Shown here: positions 34,750-44,797 of the stretch, in pieces
Layout of the letters: every line of letters starts with the position of its first letter
Numbering within the stretch: position 1 is the first letter of the stretch
Origin: Bacteroidota bacterium
GTDB lineage: Bacteria > Bacteroidota > Bacteroidia > Cytophagales > Spirosomataceae
Assembly: GCA_020161355.1 (NCBI GenBank)
Contig: JAIUOF010000002.1
Coordinates: 310,001 to 374,000 of the forward strand
DNA: 64,000 bases
Reading direction: 5' to 3'
Notes under the pieces: model-generated
Seen by the model: only the letters and a program-made list of their open reading frames with translations
Database searches by the model: none
Told to the model about the DNA's origin: nothing
Translations under genes and position numbers: made by a program

Positions 34750-36411
34750 ATGTCAGAAGAGATCAAGGAAAAGAGTCTGAATTTTATTGAAGAGATAGTG
34801 GTGGCTGACCTGAAATCGGGTAAGCACAGTGGGAGGTTATTGACTCGTTTCCCACCGGAACCCAATGGTTACCTGCATATTGGACATGCCAAATCAATTT
34901 GTCTTAATTTTGGCTTAACACAGGATTATGGCGGCGGAACCAATCTCCGATTTGATGACACTAACCCTGTTACGGAAGATACAGAATACGTTGAATCTAT
35001 CAAAAATGATGTAAAATGGCTTGGTTTTAACTGGGTCAATGAATATTATGCTTCTGATTATTTTGACCAGCTTTTTAAGTTTGCCAAAAAACTGATCACC
35101 AAAGGACTTGCATACGTTGACGATTCCTCCTCAGAGGAAATGGCTGCCCTTAAAGGGACTCCTTCCCAGCCCGGAACCGATAGCCCTTACCGAAACCGCA
35201 GTATTGACGAAAACCTGCAGTTGTTTGAAAGTATGGCCAATGGTGAGTTTAAAGAAGGTTCTAAAGTATTGAGGGCCAAAATTGATATGGCCTCAAGCAA
35301 TATGTTAATGAGAGACCCCATCATATATCGCATCAAATTTGCCCATCATCATCGTACCGGTGACAAATGGTGTATTTATCCGATGTACGATTTTGCTCAT
35401 GGACAATCTGACTCGATAGAAGGGATCACACACTCTATCTGTACACTGGAGTTTGTTTCACACAGGGAATTATACGACTGGTTCCTGGAAAAACTCGAAA
35501 TTTTCCCTTCCAGACAATATGAATTTGCCCGTCTCAACCTTACGTACACCGTTATGAGTAAAAGGAAACTTTTGCAACTCGTCAATGAAAAATATGTGAC
35601 AGGATGGGATGACCCACGTATGCCCACCATATCAGGCATGCGTAGAAGGGGCTATCCGGCCAAAGCAATTGTAGATTTTTGTGACCGTATCGGTATTCAA
35701 AAACGTGATAACCTGATAGATGTAAGTTTATTGGAGTTTTTTGTAAGAGAAAATCTCAACAAAACCGCTACCAGGGTGATGGCTGTTTTCAACCCCTTGA
35801 AGGTTACGATTACCAATTTCCCAACTGAAGTCGGATCAATTGAATGTACACTTGAAAACAATCCTGAAATACCGGAGAGTGGCTCCAGATCTCTGAACTT
35901 TACCAAAGAGCTGTGGATTGAAAAAGATGATTTTATGGAAAATCCACCGAATAAATATTTCAGACTTTCTCCGGGAAAAATGGTACGTCTCAAAGGAGCA
36001 TTTATCATCCAGTGCGATGAAGTTGTTCATGACGAAAACGGCGAAGTGACTGAACTAAAATGTTCTTATATTCCTACTTCGAAAAGTGGCCAGGATGAAA
36101 GTGGGATAAAAGTCAAAGGGGTGATTCACTGGCTTCCGGCTACTGAATCAATTGAAGCAGAAATCAGAATGTATGAAAGACTTTTCAAAGTAGAAGACCC
36201 CAGCTCAGAAGAAGGTGACTTTAAAGATTTTATAAATGAGGATTCGCTGGTAACCATTAAAGCGTATGTAGAACCTACGTTACCATCGTTTGACGGGGAA
36301 ACCAGATTTCAGTTTATCCGAAACGGATATTATGCACCGGACCTTGACTCAACTCCCGAAAAGTTGATTTTCAACAAAACCGTTGGATTAAAAGAAGGTT
36401 TCAAAATTTAG
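34750..36411 (+). CDS. glnS: Glutaminyl-tRNA synthetase
   Basis: 553 residues, class I. HIGH motif in FPPEPNGYLHIGHAKS, KMSKS-type motif as VMSKRKL, and the acceptor-binding and anticodon beta-barrel domains behind. Bacteroidota use direct GlnRS charging. Ends at a 12-bp-arm terminator. Confidence 0.96.
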   Translation: MSEEIKEKSLNFIEEIVVADLKSGKHSGRLLTRFPPEPNGYLHIGHAKSICLNFGLTQDYGGGTNLRFDDTNPVTEDTEYVESIKNDVKWLGFNWVNEYYASDYFDQLFKFAKKLITKGLAYVDDSSSEEMAALKGTPSQPGTDSPYRNRSIDENLQLFESMANGEFKEGSKVLRAKIDMASSNMLMRDPIIYRIKFAHHHRTGDKWCIYPMYDFAHGQSDSIEGITHSICTLEFVSHRELYDWFLEKLEIFPSRQYEFARLNLTYTVMSKRKLLQLVNEKYVTGWDDPRMPTISGMRRRGYPAKAIVDFCDRIGIQKRDNLIDVSLLEFFVRENLNKTATRVMAVFNPLKVTITNFPTEVGSIECTLENNPEIPESGSRSLNFTKELWIEKDDFMENPPNKYFRLSPGKMVRLKGAFIIQCDEVVHDENGEVTELKCSYIPTSKSGQDESGIKVKGVIHWLPATESIEAEIRMYERLFKVEDPSSEEGDFKDFINEDSLVTIKAYVEPTLPSFDGETRFQFIRNGYYAPDLDSTPEKLIFNKTVGLKEGFKI

Positions 36412-36432
36412 ATTTCTTAATTGACAATTCAG

Positions 36433-36472
36433 AAAGTTTGTTTGTAGTTTTACTCAAACAAACTTTTTTTTT
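36433..36472 (+). terminator. Terminator of glnS
   Basis: Perfect 12-base arms AAAGTTTGTTTG (36433-36444) and CAAACAAACTTT (36455-36466), then a nine-T run. It overlaps the earliest in-frame start of the next gene, which argues for the later start there. Confidence 0.85.
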
Positions 36473-36488
36473 ACCCAATCCCGTAAAA

Positions 36489-37199
36489 ATGACACGTAAT
36501 AGTACCCATAGAATACACTCTGAGGTAAGGTTTTTGGAAGGTCCGCAGAGTCGCTTAAAAGAATTCCTATTTGTACTGGATGTAATGTGGGAGTTTATCA
36601 AAGGTTTTAGAATATTACATTTTGTTGGTCCTTGTGTCACCGTTTTCGGCTCTGCAAGATTCGATGAAGATAATCCCTACTACCACAATGCCCGGCATAT
36701 TGGAGCCGAACTCGCAAAAATGGGATTTACAATACTCACGGGTGGTGGACCGGGAATAATGGAAGCTGCGAACAGAGGTGCCAAAGATGTTGGAGGCAAA
36801 TCAATTGGTTGTAATATCGTATTGCCCCATGAGCAAAAACCTAATCCTTTTCTCGACAGATGGGTTGATTTTAAATATTTTTTTGTCAGAAAAACACTTC
36901 TAATCAAATATTCTTATGCTTTTGTAATCTGCCCGGGTGGATTTGGAACACTTGATGAATTTTTTGAGGCTCTCACACTGATCCAGACCGGTAAGATTTC
37001 CAGGTTTCCGGTAGTTATTTTTAACGAGGGTTTTCATACCCATATAATCAACCATATCGAAAAAATGTTAGAAGAAAAGACCATTTCAGCCGAGGATAAG
37101 AAAATGTACCTTATCACCGATGATGTTGATGAGGCAATTCAATTTATCAAATCGAAAAGTAGTGAAGAAATAGGCCTGAAAATCATCAATAAAGGCTAA
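36489..37199 (+). CDS. LOG-family (TIGR00730) Rossmann-fold protein
   Basis: 236 residues. ILTGGGPGIMEAANRGA and the PGGFGTLDEFFEAL motif are those of LOG/TIGR00730 proteins, which include cytokinin riboside 5'-monophosphate phosphoribohydrolases. Bacterial members likely act on nucleotides. I use the ATG at 36489; the one at 36438 lies inside the glnS terminator and gives an odd hydrophobic N-terminus. Confidence 0.85.
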   Translation: MTRNSTHRIHSEVRFLEGPQSRLKEFLFVLDVMWEFIKGFRILHFVGPCVTVFGSARFDEDNPYYHNARHIGAELAKMGFTILTGGGPGIMEAANRGAKDVGGKSIGCNIVLPHEQKPNPFLDRWVDFKYFFVRKTLLIKYSYAFVICPGGFGTLDEFFEALTLIQTGKISRFPVVIFNEGFHTHIINHIEKMLEEKTISAEDKKMYLITDDVDEAIQFIKSKSSEEIGLKIINKG

Positions 37200-37335
37200 A
37201 GACTATAGCATTAATATTGATTTTTTTATATTTTTTTTAACAAAACAATTATCTGAAAAAAAAAATGATATTAAAACAGGATTAAAACAAAATTAAAATA
37301 TTTAATTGCCACCGGAATATTAAAAATGATTGGAA

Positions 37336-37689
37336 ATGTTTAGGAGGCAAATTTTCTTGTTGTGCACCATCCTGTTTATGATAGGGTTGGGTAAGCATAT
37401 GCCATCCAAAAGTTCCATTCTTGAAGCAAACCAATCAGAAAACCATTTCAAATCCGATTCCGGCCAAAAAGACAAACTTATTTTCCGGAATTTTAATGAA
37501 AAGATAGAAGAAAAAGAAGAAGAAGATAATCATGAAGATCAACAGGATCTTTTTATTACTCCTGCTCAACTTTCTGAATTTATTTTTGAATCCTCACCTC
37601 TACAAACTGCCAGCCCAAAAAACCAAATACAAGGGTCATTTAAAAACATATGCAAGATTTATATTCTTGTCCGAAATATTAGGATTTAA
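37336..37689 (+). CDS. Small secreted or anchored acidic protein upstream of dabA
   Basis: 117 residues from the ATG at 37336 (a TTG lies two codons earlier). N-terminal hydrophobic helix (QIFLLCTILFMIGLG), then a polar stretch with a very acidic block EEKEEEDNHEDQQD near 60-75. No family recognised. It ends 75 bp before dabA in the same direction, so it may be in the same operon. A late hydrophobic patch KICKIYILV is near the end. Confidence 0.55.
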   Translation: MFRRQIFLLCTILFMIGLGKHMPSKSSILEANQSENHFKSDSGQKDKLIFRNFNEKIEEKEEEDNHEDQQDLFITPAQLSEFIFESSPLQTASPKNQIQGSFKNICKIYILVRNIRI

Positions 37690-37764
37690 GATTTTCAGGA
37701 TCAGCCTATTTGTGGACTAAGTGTCCTTTCAAAAAAACTTGCTTAATATTTACCTCTTTTCTCA

Positions 37765-40266
37765 ATGAAAAAAGAAAAATCAAATTTCGGATTTGACATA
37801 GATCATGTTTTGCATGAACTTCACCATTATTTACCTGCACAAGCACCCTTAAAAGATTTTGTGCATCATAATACTTTGCATGCTTTTCAGCACCATAATT
37901 TCCATGATGGAATGCAAAAAGCTGCACAAATTTTTGGCTATCAGGTATATCTTACTTTGCAAGAGTACCGTGACCTGTTTCAAAAAAACAAAATCAACGC
38001 TGAGATTCTTGAAAAAAGAATTATTGAAAATAAAGGCGTATCAAACCTTTCGATCTGGAAAGAAAAATTACTCGAGGCAACTTATGATGAAACACATAGT
38101 CAAAGGATTGGCCGATTCAGGAAAATTTGGAAAGCCAAATATAAAATCAATCTGGATAAATATGTTCATCCAAAACTTTTCAGGTCAGTAGGTGCATTTC
38201 TTGATCAGGGAATAAGTATTGCCAAATTCCCTTACCATGACAAACCTTTTTTAGATGCTCTGCGAAGTATTGAAAAAAATAGTCATACCAGCATTTTTAA
38301 ATCACAGCGGGCAAGAAATATTTTATTATTGGAGAAAAACCCGCTTGATGTTTTATTAAAAATCATAGTTGGAGATGAAAACTACTATGAAAGTTATCTT
38401 TTTGAACAGCAATTTGGGCATCCCGGTTGGTCAGGGATGGTTTGTGCGATTGAAAAAAAGCCACAGTCACTTTTAGATAAACGCCGAATTTCGATAAAAG
38501 AATTTATCATTTACGAATTGTTGATCGAATTAGACCAACTCGACCAGTTATATGGCGAAGTTTGGAAACCTATCGGAGACAGTTTGCCTCAAAATTTTGA
38601 AAATAATCTCTTTAAGGAGGTTCCGAAATCAGAACTTTTTGAAGTATATAAAATCTGGCAGGAAGCCTATGAATGGACCTATTATGATCAGGTAGTCAAA
38701 GGCTTACAAATAAAACCAGAAGAAAAACATTCGGACCAAAAAAGTTTCCAGGCGGTATTTTGTATTGATGACAGAGAATGCTCCATAAGAAGGCATTTGG
38801 AAGGAATCGATCCATCATCTGAAACTTTCGGAGTTGCAGGCTTTTTTAATGTGGCATTTTTCTTTCAGCCCGAGCAGAGCAATTTTAACACCAAAGTATG
38901 CCCTGCACCTATGACGCCCGACATCCTGATAAAGGAAGAAGATGCTGAAAAAAGGCACAAAAAAGACAATCATTTTAACAGACATACGCATGGTTTTTTC
39001 GGAGGCTTAATCATCACACCCACCTTAGGTCTCTGGTCGGCATTGAAAATGGGCAAAAGTATCCTTTTCCCTTCTGAATCTCCGGCCATGGTTTCTTCAT
39101 TTAAACATATGGATAAATATGGAAAGTTAACCATAGCCTACAAAGGCAAAAAAAGCCATGGCCTACAGGTTGGTTTTACACAGGATGAAATGATTGAAAA
39201 AACTGAAGGTTTACTAAAGAGTATAGGTTTGGTTGAAAACTTTGCCTCCCTGGTTTACATCATGGGTCATGGTGCCAGCAGTGTAAACAACACCTATTAT
39301 GCAGGTTATGATTGTGGAGCATGTTCTGGTAGAGCAGGATCAGTAAATGCAAGGGCTGCCAGCATTCTTGCCAATGACCCTCAAGTCAGAGCCGGATTAA
39401 AAGAAAAAGGGATTGTGATTCCGGAGTCAACCTGGTTTGTAGCTGCTTTGCATGATACCACCAGGGATGAAGCCGACTATTTTGATGAAGATTTGATTCC
39501 CGTTTCCTTAAAAAGCGAACACTTAAAGAACAAAACAGTTATAGAGAAGGCTTTAAGTGCCAATGCTAAAGAACGCTCCAGAAGGTTTTTGATGACTAAC
39601 ACCAGAAAACCTGCAAAAAAAGTACATGAGGAAGTAAAAAAACGTTCAATTTCTCTTTTTGAACCAAGACCTGAATGGAACCATGCTACAAATACGCTTT
39701 GTATTGTAGGCAAAAGAGAAAACAACAAGCATTTGTTCTTCGACCGCAGGGCTTTCCTCAATTCTTATGACCATGCTATTGATTCAGATGGGTCAATATT
39801 ATTGGGAATCCTTAATGCTATTGCTCCGGTTTGTGGCGGTATCAATCTGGAATATTACTTTTCGAGAGTGGATAACTATCGACTAGGGGCTGGCTCAAAG
39901 CTCCCTCATAATGTAGTCGGGCTTTTTGGCTTATCTAATGGAATGGATGGAGACCTTCGACCAGGTTTACCCATTCAGATGGTTAATATCCACGACCCAT
40001 TGCGTTTGTTGATAACGATTGAGCATTACCCCGATGAGGTATTAAGGATCATGCAAATCAACCCTGCAACTTATGAATGGTTTATCAATAACTGGATCAA
40101 CCTCGTGGTTATTCATCCTGAAACCAAGGATGCATTTGTATTTGGTGATGGAAAATTCAAACCTTATTCGGTGGTTACCAATCAAATCGAAAGGGTGGAA
40201 AAATTAGAACCCATATTTGAGAGCGTGCATGACAATTTACCCATTTTAGAAATTTTCACCAATTAA
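37765..40266 (+). CDS. dabA: DabA (DUF2309/UPF0753), zinc subunit of an inorganic-carbon pump
   Basis: 833 residues, normal size. DabA resembles a beta-carbonic anhydrase and with DabB takes up CO2, converting it to bicarbonate in the cytoplasm. The zinc ligands are all here: Cys333 and Asp335 in VFCIDDREC, His502 in MGHGASS, Cys517 in YDCGACSG. The C-x-D pair and the His-to-Cys gap of 15 match the enzyme of Halothiobacillus. It ends 3 bp before dabB. In a likely heterotroph it would supply bicarbonate for carboxylases at low CO2. Confidence 0.92.
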   Translation: MKKEKSNFGFDIDHVLHELHHYLPAQAPLKDFVHHNTLHAFQHHNFHDGMQKAAQIFGYQVYLTLQEYRDLFQKNKINAEILEKRIIENKGVSNLSIWKEKLLEATYDETHSQRIGRFRKIWKAKYKINLDKYVHPKLFRSVGAFLDQGISIAKFPYHDKPFLDALRSIEKNSHTSIFKSQRARNILLLEKNPLDVLLKIIVGDENYYESYLFEQQFGHPGWSGMVCAIEKKPQSLLDKRRISIKEFIIYELLIELDQLDQLYGEVWKPIGDSLPQNFENNLFKEVPKSELFEVYKIWQEAYEWTYYDQVVKGLQIKPEEKHSDQKSFQAVFCIDDRECSIRRHLEGIDPSSETFGVAGFFNVAFFFQPEQSNFNTKVCPAPMTPDILIKEEDAEKRHKKDNHFNRHTHGFFGGLIITPTLGLWSALKMGKSILFPSESPAMVSSFKHMDKYGKLTIAYKGKKSHGLQVGFTQDEMIEKTEGLLKSIGLVENFASLVYIMGHGASSVNNTYYAGYDCGACSGRAGSVNARAASILANDPQVRAGLKEKGIVIPESTWFVAALHDTTRDEADYFDEDLIPVSLKSEHLKNKTVIEKALSANAKERSRRFLMTNTRKPAKKVHEEVKKRSISLFEPRPEWNHATNTLCIVGKRENNKHLFFDRRAFLNSYDHAIDSDGSILLGILNAIAPVCGGINLEYYFSRVDNYRLGAGSKLPHNVVGLFGLSNGMDGDLRPGLPIQMVNIHDPLRLLITIEHYPDEVLRIMQINPATYEWFINNWINLVVIHPETKDAFVFGDGKFKPYSVVTNQIERVEKLEPIFESVHDNLPILEIFTN

Positions 40267-40269
40267 TTT

Positions 40270-42135
40270 ATGGAAACTAACAATATAATACTTGGGTTTG
40301 TCCTGATACCATTCATTGGTTTTTTGGCTAGTCTTTTTTTTCAGGAGAAAAAAGAATCGGCGATCTCATGGGTTGCGATTTTAACAACTGGTCTTCAGTT
40401 AGTATTAGTAATTGGATTTACAATCAATTGGCTCATTAAAGGCACTCCAAAGACAAATATCGAGGAGATAACCCTATACAGTTCCAATGAATACCAGTTT
40501 TTGATTGATTTTTATTTTGATAAAACAACCGTTACTTATCTTTTGGTTGGAAGTTTTATTACTTTTCTGATTACCCGATACAGTCAATATTATATGCATT
40601 TGGAAAATGGGTATAAGCGGTTTTTCAATACTGTTTTATTCTTTTTTCTTGGATATAACTGGACGGTGATTTCAGGAAATTTCGAAACCTTGTTTATGGG
40701 TTGGGAAATGCTGGGAATTTCCTCTTTCCTTTTGATCGCATTTTACAGAGAGAGATATCTTCCGGTAAGAAATGCGGTAAAAGTGTTCACCGTTTACCGG
40801 ATAGGAGACGTAGGAATATTGGCAGCGATGTGGGCAAGTCACCACCTGTGGCATGAAAACATCAATTTCGTAAAATTGAGCAATTATGAGCTTGTTCATG
40901 AGCATTTAATGAGCCACTCAGAAATTGGAATATTCATAGGTATCTCGTTGCTTGTGGCTGCTGCGGCAAAATCGGCCCAGATACCGTTTTCTTCATGGCT
41001 CCCAAGAGCTATGGAGGGTCCCACTCCATCGAGTGCTATATTTTACGGTTCATTGTCGGTGCATTTTGGCGTTTTCTTATTACTCCGAACCTATCCGTTT
41101 TGGGAACAGCAAATGTCGGTTAAAATTCTTATTGCACTGACAGGTTTGCTGACAGCCATCATATCGTTTTTTATTACGAGAGTTCAATATTCTATTAAAC
41201 CTCAAATCGCGTATAGTTCTATCACTCAGATAGGTATAATATTTATTGAAGTAGCTTTTGGTTTTCATGTTTTGGCTTTGATTCATTTTGCAGGAAATGC
41301 CTTTTTAAGGACTTATCAGTTACTGATTTCTCCTTCTACGGTAAGTTATATGATCAGAGACCAGCATTATAATTTTCATCCGGTTGAAAACCCAAAGACC
41401 AACAAAATAATAAACACCTTGTATATTCTTTCTATCAGAGAGTGGAATATGGATTCGTTTATGAATCGAAAAATTTTCAATCCTTTAAAAAACATTGGGA
41501 AGTCTCTCAATTTCTTATCTCCGAAGAATGTATTTTATTATTTTTTCCCTTTTTACCTTTTAGGCTTGTTTCTGTTTTTCAATCAGGAATATATCCCTAA
41601 GGACATGTATGAATATATACCATTTACATATGCACTTTCGGGATTAATTATGGTTTTAAAATCATTTTCGGAGAGACTCCATCCCCGGCTTGCCTGGATT
41701 CTGATACTTTTCAATCATTTCAGTCTGGTTTTAGCGGTATCATTTAATGAGCATTTTGAATTTCGTGAAACGCTGATTTTTCTCAGTGGAGTATCAGTTG
41801 CCGGAATAATTGGATATCTGAGCCTGGCAAGGTTAAAAAAACTGGAACCAGACTATTTTGACCTTAACGAATATTATGGACATATTAGCAGATATCCGGT
41901 CTTAGGTTTTGTGTTTCTGATTGCAATGTTGGGATTAACCGGTTTTCCGATATCTCCTTCCTTTATTGGTGAAGATTTGCTTTTCAGCCATATCAAAGAG
42001 AATCAGTTTTTCCTTGGAATGTTTACGGCATTGAGTTTTATAATCAGCGGGATAGCATTAATCAGAATTTACGCAAGATTGTTTTTGGGGCCACATCCCA
42101 ACCCCATGCAGTCAAATCCTTTGAAATCATCTTAA
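40270..42135 (+). CDS. dabB: DabB, NuoL/Mrp-type membrane subunit of the DAB pump
   Basis: 621 residues, about 14-16 membrane helices, cation antiporter family. Conserved charged residues of NuoL-like proteins are seen: glutamate in GWEMLGISSFLLI and lysine in AAKSAQIPFSSWLPRAMEGP. After SSAIF the sequence YGSLSVHFGVFLLLR departs from NuoL (HAATM), as in DabB. It would couple ion flow to DabA. Three bp after dabA, hence co-translated. Confidence 0.9.
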   Translation: METNNIILGFVLIPFIGFLASLFFQEKKESAISWVAILTTGLQLVLVIGFTINWLIKGTPKTNIEEITLYSSNEYQFLIDFYFDKTTVTYLLVGSFITFLITRYSQYYMHLENGYKRFFNTVLFFFLGYNWTVISGNFETLFMGWEMLGISSFLLIAFYRERYLPVRNAVKVFTVYRIGDVGILAAMWASHHLWHENINFVKLSNYELVHEHLMSHSEIGIFIGISLLVAAAAKSAQIPFSSWLPRAMEGPTPSSAIFYGSLSVHFGVFLLLRTYPFWEQQMSVKILIALTGLLTAIISFFITRVQYSIKPQIAYSSITQIGIIFIEVAFGFHVLALIHFAGNAFLRTYQLLISPSTVSYMIRDQHYNFHPVENPKTNKIINTLYILSIREWNMDSFMNRKIFNPLKNIGKSLNFLSPKNVFYYFFPFYLLGLFLFFNQEYIPKDMYEYIPFTYALSGLIMVLKSFSERLHPRLAWILILFNHFSLVLAVSFNEHFEFRETLIFLSGVSVAGIIGYLSLARLKKLEPDYFDLNEYYGHISRYPVLGFVFLIAMLGLTGFPISPSFIGEDLLFSHIKENQFFLGMFTALSFIISGIALIRIYARLFLGPHPNPMQSNPLKSS

Positions 42136-42170
42136 AAATAATTTTTTAAATAAATAAAGCATTAAAAAAA

Positions 42171-43760
42171 ATGAGCAGTCACTTAAAGAATTTACCGAAA
42201 GACGGATGGGAAGGCCTCAAGGAGAGCTTTTCAACCGACGCAATGTCGGGATTTATCGTATTTTTACTTGCACTACCTTTAAGTTTAGGTATCGCCAAAG
42301 CCTCAGAATTCCCTCCAATAATGGGACTTTTGACGGCAATAATCGGTGGTATTGTTGTAAGCTTTTTGGCAGGGTCACCCTTAACCATCAAAGGACCCGC
42401 TGCAGGTTTAATAGTAATTGCTGCTGAAGCAGTGGCAGAGTTTGGTGGAGGTGAATTGGGCTGGCATCTTGCCCTTGGTGCAATAGTCGTAGCAGGTGTA
42501 CTACAGGTTTTGTTTGGTGTCTTTAAATTGGGAAAACTTACTGATATTTTCCCGCTTTCTGCAGTACACGGAATGCTTGCCGCAATTGGAATCATTATTA
42601 TTTCAAAGCAAATTCCAATTTTATTAGATATTAATCCGGCATTAACAAAAGGTAAAAGTCCGTTCGAACTTATTGCTCAAATACCCTATTACCTGATGCA
42701 TCTTGACCCTAAGGCTACTTTAATAGGAATTGTTAGTCTTGGAGTGATGCAGATTTGGCCCATGCTTTCTGAATCACCATTGAAAAAAATACCAGCACCA
42801 TTGGTTGTTTTGCTTTTTGCTATTCCTGCCGAACTTATGCTTGATTTCCAAACCACTGAACCTCAGTATGCTCTGGTTCATTTGGGAAATCTTTTTGAAA
42901 GCATAAAAATCAATGTGAGTTTTGATGGTGTGCATGAAATAGGTGTATTCACAAAATACGTAATCATGTTCGCCTTGGTAGGGAGCCTGGAGTCATTATT
43001 GACCGTAAAAGCCATCGACATGATTGATCATTATAAACGAAAATCAAATACAAACAAAGACCTGATAGGCGTGGGAATAGGAAACATCGTGGCCGGAATT
43101 TTAGGTGGTTTACCCATGATTTCAGAGGTAGCCCGCAGCTCGGCCAACGTTGCCAACAGGGCTCGCACGCGTTGGGCAAACTTCTTCCATGGTTTCTTTA
43201 TTTTGGTTTTCGTATTGTTTGCTTCACATTTGATAGAGCTTATTCCAAATACCGCACTTGCGGCAATGCTTATTACGGTAGGTATCAGGCTGGCTCATCC
43301 TAAAGAATTTATGCATGCTTTACATATTGGTAAAGAGCAACTATTCATTTTTGTCGTAACCATCATTTTTACCTTATGGATTGACCTTTTGGTGGGAATT
43401 GCGGCTGGTATGCTGGCTGAGATTATCATCAATCTCCTGAACGGAAAACCGCTTTCGGTTATATTCAAAACCCCTACTGAGGTTTCTTTTACCGAAAACA
43501 AATACCTGGTTAAAATCAGCAAAGCTGCTGTTTTTACCAATTTTATGGGTATAAAAAGAAAATTGGAAGCTTTGCCTCCGCAGTTTTATGTGGAAATTGA
43601 CCTGGAAGATACCCTTTTGGTTGACCACTCAGTGATGGATAACCTTCATAATTTCAAAAATTCTTATGAAAATGAGGGAGGAAAAGTGGTAATCAAAGGT
43701 CTTGAAAAGCATAAACCGTTGTCGGGACATGCGGCATCAGCACGTAAAAAAGTATCTTAG
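42171..43760 (+). CDS. SulP-family anion transporter with STAS domain (first copy)
   Basis: 529 residues: 12-14 membrane helices, then a STAS domain from about 450 (FYVEIDLEDTLLVDHSVMDNL). SulP core motifs FIVFLLALPLSLGIAKASEFPP and IKGPAAGLIVIAAEAV. SulP proteins carry sulfate, bicarbonate or other anions. Its place right after dabAB (35 bp) and before the operon terminator suggests bicarbonate. Confidence 0.88.
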   Translation: MSSHLKNLPKDGWEGLKESFSTDAMSGFIVFLLALPLSLGIAKASEFPPIMGLLTAIIGGIVVSFLAGSPLTIKGPAAGLIVIAAEAVAEFGGGELGWHLALGAIVVAGVLQVLFGVFKLGKLTDIFPLSAVHGMLAAIGIIIISKQIPILLDINPALTKGKSPFELIAQIPYYLMHLDPKATLIGIVSLGVMQIWPMLSESPLKKIPAPLVVLLFAIPAELMLDFQTTEPQYALVHLGNLFESIKINVSFDGVHEIGVFTKYVIMFALVGSLESLLTVKAIDMIDHYKRKSNTNKDLIGVGIGNIVAGILGGLPMISEVARSSANVANRARTRWANFFHGFFILVFVLFASHLIELIPNTALAAMLITVGIRLAHPKEFMHALHIGKEQLFIFVVTIIFTLWIDLLVGIAAGMLAEIIINLLNGKPLSVIFKTPTEVSFTENKYLVKISKAAVFTNFMGIKRKLEALPPQFYVEIDLEDTLLVDHSVMDNLHNFKNSYENEGGKVVIKGLEKHKPLSGHAASARKKVS

Positions 43761-43768
43761 TCTTTTTT

Positions 43769-43811
43769 ATCAGGGGTTTCCTTTGGGGTTTTTGGAAACT
43801 CCCTGATTTTT
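43769..43811 (+). terminator. Terminator of the dab-sulP operon
   Basis: Arms at 43769-43781 and 43794-43807 (ATCAGGG...CCCTGAT with one mismatch near the middle), then a T run. Confidence 0.8.
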
Positions 43812-43984
43812 TAACCATTCAGAAGGGATTATTTTAAAAATAGCTCCCCGATTGCCTCCGTGACATTTGAGCTACAATATCTTTTCGTTTTGCTCAAAAG
43901 ACTTCTATTTTCTTTTAAAAACTAAAAGGAATGCCTTATTGCTTTTCCTGAGAATCATTTTGTCTTATTTAAATTGGAATTTCA

Positions 43985-44746
43985 ATGAAGAATTACAAAA
44001 AAATACTATCAATATTATCTATCTTTTCAAACTCACTCTATGCTCAAACCATCTCTCACAATAATGATATTTGGTTGCATTATTTCGGAAAATTTAACCT
44101 CAAAGGTCGCAGTTCGGTAAGTTTTGAAGCAACCAGCCGTTATGCCAATGGTTTCTCTGAAAAACAACAATACTTCGTAAGGCCATCATTTGACTATAAA
44201 TTTTCAAAAAACCTTACTGCCAGTCTGGGGTATTCCCATTATAAAACTTATGTTTACGGCGAACCAGCCATTAATAAAATCCCTGTTCCGGAAAATCATG
44301 TTTGGTTACAAGCCACCATAAGCAGCCAAATATCAAAATTAAAAATTACCAACCGGCTCCGTGATGAGAACCGTTGGGTAGGTGTTGCCGGAAAAGAAAA
44401 CAATAGTAATGAACTATCAATTATTGACTACACTTACAGAAACAGAATAAGGCACATGATTGTGGCCAATTATCCCATTGCAAAGATTTCAAATAAATAC
44501 CAGTTAAGTGCAATTGCAGGTGATGAAGCCTTCTATAATGTTGGAAAAAATGCAGGAGCTACCCTGATGAACCAAAACAGAATAATTGGTGGAATGGGTC
44601 TGACGATAAATCCGCATTTACAATTTCAGATGGCCTATATTCATCAACATATCTGGAATTTCAGCAATACCATCAGGGAATCAAATCCCACAATCAGGTT
44701 ATCGGTTTATGCCAATGTTGATCTGTTTGACTCAAAAAAACAGTGA
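43985..44746 (+). CDS. DUF2490 outer-membrane-type protein
   Basis: 253 residues. Possible signal peptide (KILSILSIFSNSLYAQ). The rest is beta-rich with repeated aromatic strands and WLHYFGKFNLKGRSSV near the N-terminus, the DUF2490 pattern; probably a small beta-barrel. Function unknown. Lies behind the dab operon terminator, before a GMC oxidoreductase gene (51 bp). Confidence 0.75.
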   Translation: MKNYKKILSILSIFSNSLYAQTISHNNDIWLHYFGKFNLKGRSSVSFEATSRYANGFSEKQQYFVRPSFDYKFSKNLTASLGYSHYKTYVYGEPAINKIPVPENHVWLQATISSQISKLKITNRLRDENRWVGVAGKENNSNELSIIDYTYRNRIRHMIVANYPIAKISNKYQLSAIAGDEAFYNVGKNAGATLMNQNRIIGGMGLTINPHLQFQMAYIHQHIWNFSNTIRESNPTIRLSVYANVDLFDSKKQ

Positions 44747-44797
44747 GATTTTGGTAAAAGAAGGATTATTTTAAGATTTTTACAAAAAATCAACCTT

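Noticed and set aside
42179..42595. 138-residue minus-strand open frame within the first sulP
   Set aside because: Antisense shadow of a membrane protein; its Pro/Ala/Lys-rich composition is the complement of the sense codons.
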